Assembly: GCF_001746295.1 (NCBI RefSeq)
Contig: NZ_MJAH01000037.1
Location: forward strand, 1-39,308
Direction: 5' to 3'
DNA: 39,308 nt
From: Streptomyces sp. LUP47B
Lineage (GTDB): Bacteria; Actinomycetota; Actinomycetes; Streptomycetales; Streptomycetaceae
Positions 37,170 through 39,308 of this stretch are shown here, piece by piece. A model generated the notes under the pieces. It saw only the letters and a list, made by a program, of their open reading frames with translations. It was not told where the DNA came from and searched no databases. Numbering within the stretch: position 1 is the stretch's first letter; every line of letters starts with the position of its first letter. Made by a program: the position numbers and the translations under genes.

Positions 37170-39275
37170 TCAGCTCGGGTTCGTGTCGATGACGCCGATG
37201 CGCTGGGCCGCCGTCTTGCCGCGCAGCGCCTTGCCCAGCGCGGAGGCCACGTCCTGCGGCAGGACGTCACGCTTCCCGCTCGCGCCGTTGATCTTCACGC
37301 CGTCGAAGGTGGCGCCGTACGCGTTCTTGAGCGCCTCGAGGTTGTACGTCTCCACGAGCTTGCCGCCGACCGCCTTGAATCCGAGGATCTTCGGCAGGGA
37401 CAGGGAGCCGAACGGGATGCTGTGCTGCGCGTCGGTCTGGATCGTGACGAGACCGGACATCGCGGGCTTCGCGAACTCCTTCATCATCCGATCGACCTCG
37501 GCGTTCGAGACCGACGGCTGCTTGGTGGTCGTCGGCAGCGTGACCGAGCCGGCGGTGCCGGTCTCCACCTGGGTGCGGTACGCGTCCTCGACCGCGGTGG
37601 TCGACCTGGCGACGTCGATGCCCTTGCCGGCCTTGCCGTAGACGGCGACGGCCTTGCCGTTGACGAACTTGATCGTGCCGTCGGTCGCCGAGCCGGCGCC
37701 ACCCGAGGCGTCCTCCAGGGCAGCCTGGAGCTTCTCCTCGTCGACCGGCATGACCGGGTCGACAACACGGTGGTTGCCGAAGAGGGAGCCGATGACGGAC
37801 ACGGGGTTGTAGTCGCTCTTCGCGGCCGCGGCGACCGTGCCCTGATCGTCGAGCTGGAGCCCCGCCTGGTCCGGCTTGAGCGAGACGGTGTCGCCGCCGA
37901 CCGACAGCTTCAGCGCCTTGTTCACGCGCTCGCCGAGGGCGTCGTCGAGCTTCTTGACGGCGTCGTCACGGGTGCCGCCGCCGATGTCCACGCCGAGCAC
38001 GGTGGTGCCCTTGGGCACGTCGGAGCGGTTCATCAGGAGGCCGGCGCCGTAGGCACCGACGCCGAGGAGGACCACGGCGCCGCCGAGCAGGGCCACCTTG
38101 CTGCGGCCCTTCTTTTTCTTCTTCTTCGACGCGGCTGCCGGGGCTTCCTGCGACGCGGTGTCGGGCTTCGGGGGCGTACGGCCGTCGGTGCCCGGCCCGA
38201 AGGGGGCCTTCTGGGCGCCGGGCGGCACGACCGGGATGCCGCTGGTGACGGTGTGCCCGGAGACGTTGTCAGGGTTGCCGAAGCCGGGGGTGCCCGGTTC
38301 GGGTGCCGGCTTCTGCGGGGTGAGGATCGCGGTGTCGTCGCTCAGACCGCCTCCGGGGCCGAGGCCCGCGCCGGGGACACGACCGGGGCTGGGGGCACCG
38401 GGGCCGCCCGGGCGACCGTGCGTGCCGGGGCCGCCCTGGCCGGCCTGACCGCCGGGGATGCCTGGGCCACCGGGGCCGGCAATCCCGCCGGAGATTCCGG
38501 GGCCGCCGGGAGCGCCCTGGGCACCGGGACCGCGGGTGCCGCCCGGACCGCGGGAAGCGCCCGGGCCGCCGGGACCGCGTGCGCCAACCGGACCGCCCGG
38601 GCCACCGGGGCCGCCCTGACCGCCGGGTCCGCCCCGACCGCCGAAGCCGTCGGGACCGTTGAAGGACTCGCCGCCGAAGGACTCGGCCCCGGCGAAGGGG
38701 TCCGGTCCTGCGGGCGGCACGACCGGGCCGTCGCCGGTGACCGGACCGCCGGTCGGTCCCGTGGGGCCCTGGGGGCCGCCCGGGCCGCCGGGACCCTTCG
38801 GTCCGCCGAAGCCGCCGCCGTAGTCGATCTGGCCGCCCTGGCCGCCGTAGTCGATCTGACCGTTCTGCCCGCCGGGGCCACCCTGCGTGCCGAAGCCACT
38901 CTGCCCGTTCGGGCCGTCCTGACCGCCGGGGCCGGCGAACCCGCCCTGGCCGTTCAAAGCGTCCTGGCCGCTCTGGCCGTTCCGGCCGCCGAACCCAGCC
39001 TGGCCGTTCAGGCCGTCCTGGCCGCCGTACCCGCCCTGGCCGTTCTCGTGGTTCGGGACGCCGGAGCCGTTGCCGTTCTCCGCGAAGTACGGGAGGTCGT
39101 CGCGGCGGGGTTCGGAGCCGCGCTGGCCGCCTCCCAGCGGGCCGCCGTTCAGGGCCTCGGTGACGTCGAAGGAGCCTGTGCCGCCGCCGTGGCCGGGGGC
39201 CACCGGGCCGCCGGTCGCGCCCGTGAGCCCGGCGCCGTTCGTGCCGCCCGAGCGGGAACCGCCGGGCACGCTCAT
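37170..39275 (-). CDS. Membrane protein with collagen-like cytoplasmic region and external peptidoglycan-binding-type domains
   Basis: 701 residues from ATG 39275. Residues 1-385 are Gly/Pro-rich with many GGPGG/GxP triplets (collagen-like) and Gly-Gln-Asn blocks, ending in a KKKKKKGR stop-transfer patch; one membrane helix spans about 393-414. The ~285 outside residues contain two copies of the domain found before VanW domains (GTTVLGVDIGGGTRDDAVKKLDDALGERV and KGIDVARSTTAVEDAYRTQVE), regarded as peptidoglycan-binding, but no VanW domain follows, as the protein ends at RIGVIDTNPS. Because the Lys patch faces inside, the collagen-like part should lie in the cytoplasm. The frame is open to the window edge (GTG 39287 is another start), so the gene could begin outside. 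Confidence 0.72.
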   Translation of the reverse strand: MSVPGGSRSGGTNGAGLTGATGGPVAPGHGGGTGSFDVTEALNGGPLGGGQRGSEPRRDDLPYFAENGNGSGVPNHENGQGGYGGQDGLNGQAGFGGRNGQSGQDALNGQGGFAGPGGQDGPNGQSGFGTQGGPGGQNGQIDYGGQGGQIDYGGGFGGPKGPGGPGGPQGPTGPTGGPVTGDGPVVPPAGPDPFAGAESFGGESFNGPDGFGGRGGPGGQGGPGGPGGPVGARGPGGPGASRGPGGTRGPGAQGAPGGPGISGGIAGPGGPGIPGGQAGQGGPGTHGRPGGPGAPSPGRVPGAGLGPGGGLSDDTAILTPQKPAPEPGTPGFGNPDNVSGHTVTSGIPVVPPGAQKAPFGPGTDGRTPPKPDTASQEAPAAASKKKKKKGRSKVALLGGAVVLLGVGAYGAGLLMNRSDVPKGTTVLGVDIGGGTRDDAVKKLDDALGERVNKALKLSVGGDTVSLKPDQAGLQLDDQGTVAAAAKSDYNPVSVIGSLFGNHRVVDPVMPVDEEKLQAALEDASGGAGSATDGTIKFVNGKAVAVYGKAGKGIDVARSTTAVEDAYRTQVETGTAGSVTLPTTTKQPSVSNAEVDRMMKEFAKPAMSGLVTIQTDAQHSIPFGSLSLPKILGFKAVGGKLVETYNLEALKNAYGATFDGVKINGASGKRDVLPQDVASALGKALRGKTAAQRIGVIDTNPS

Positions 39276-39308
39276 GGAGCCGACCACGCCACCGGGCCGA
39301 CCCGCCCC

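Noticed and set aside
37170..38030. VanW vancomycin-resistance protein
   Set aside because: Only the domain that usually precedes VanW is present; the VanW domain itself is missing, so no resistance role can be claimed.
1..39308. CRISPR array, prophage, integrative element or toxin-antitoxin pair
   Set aside because: No regularly spaced repeats, integrase, phage structural genes or attachment sites were seen. The SUFU protein stands alone without a toxin gene.

Overview
The window is a stretch of Streptomyces core chromosome. Reasons: very high G+C with strong third-position GC bias, GTG starts and 4-base stop/start overlaps, a sigma/anti-sigma/HtrA/TatB cluster typical of actinobacteria, and intergenic repeats that I remember as dispersed through Streptomyces genomes. 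I see no prophage, CRISPR array, tRNA/rRNA or natural-product cluster.

Layout. 1-5.8 kb: the Lys/Arg-rich tail of a gene entering from the left (probably a DEAD/DEAH-box RNA helicase), an alpha/beta hydrolase, a NYN-domain protein, a 50-residue protein behind a SigR-type promoter, a MarC membrane protein, a PHP-domain protein and a DUF6758 protein. 5.8-12.8 kb: an MFS exporter with an operator-like promoter, a SUFU-domain protein, then metal transport: corA behind a ~410-nt leader with its own strongly initiated 15-codon ORF, two smaller genes, and an overlapping pair (MgtE-like protein without a channel, DUF1003 membrane protein). 12.8-16.6 kb: Mrp-type Fe-S carrier ATPase, a family-2 glycosyltransferase and an unknown gene.

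16.9-22.5 kb is an envelope-stress module, all on the minus strand: ECF sigma factor, zinc-motif anti-sigma factor, HtrA protease with a ~370-residue disordered cytoplasmic region, and TatB. A GGAAC-N18-GTT promoter precedes the sigma gene, and a divergent O-methyltransferase appears to use an ATT start codon. 22.5-31.5 kb: DUF3117 protein, enoyl-CoA hydratase, 3-methyladenine DNA glycosylase, a DivIVA-like small protein, FolP2-type pteroate synthase, a 172-bp MITE, a LOG phosphoribohydrolase, dapE, two exported proteins, dapC and a 7Fe ferredoxin. dapE and dapC are two steps of one lysine/meso-diaminopimelate pathway. 31.6-39.3 kb: an acetyltransferase, a transglutaminase-like SirB1 protein, a four-gene overlapping operon (ABC ATPase, permease, histidine kinase, response regulator) behind a nested palindrome, and a collagen-like peptidoglycan-binding membrane protein.

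From ferredoxin to corA the gene order follows, as I recall it, the Mycobacterium tuberculosis block Rv1177-Rv1239c (fdxC, dapC, dapE, LOG, folP2, tagA, DUF3117, methyltransferase, sigE-rseA-htrA-tatB, mrp, MgtE-like, corA), so most of this is ancient actinobacterial backbone. The novelty candidates are regulatory: the corA leader, the ATT start, the two ECF-type promoters, the nested palindrome before the ABC/two-component operon, and the MFS operator.
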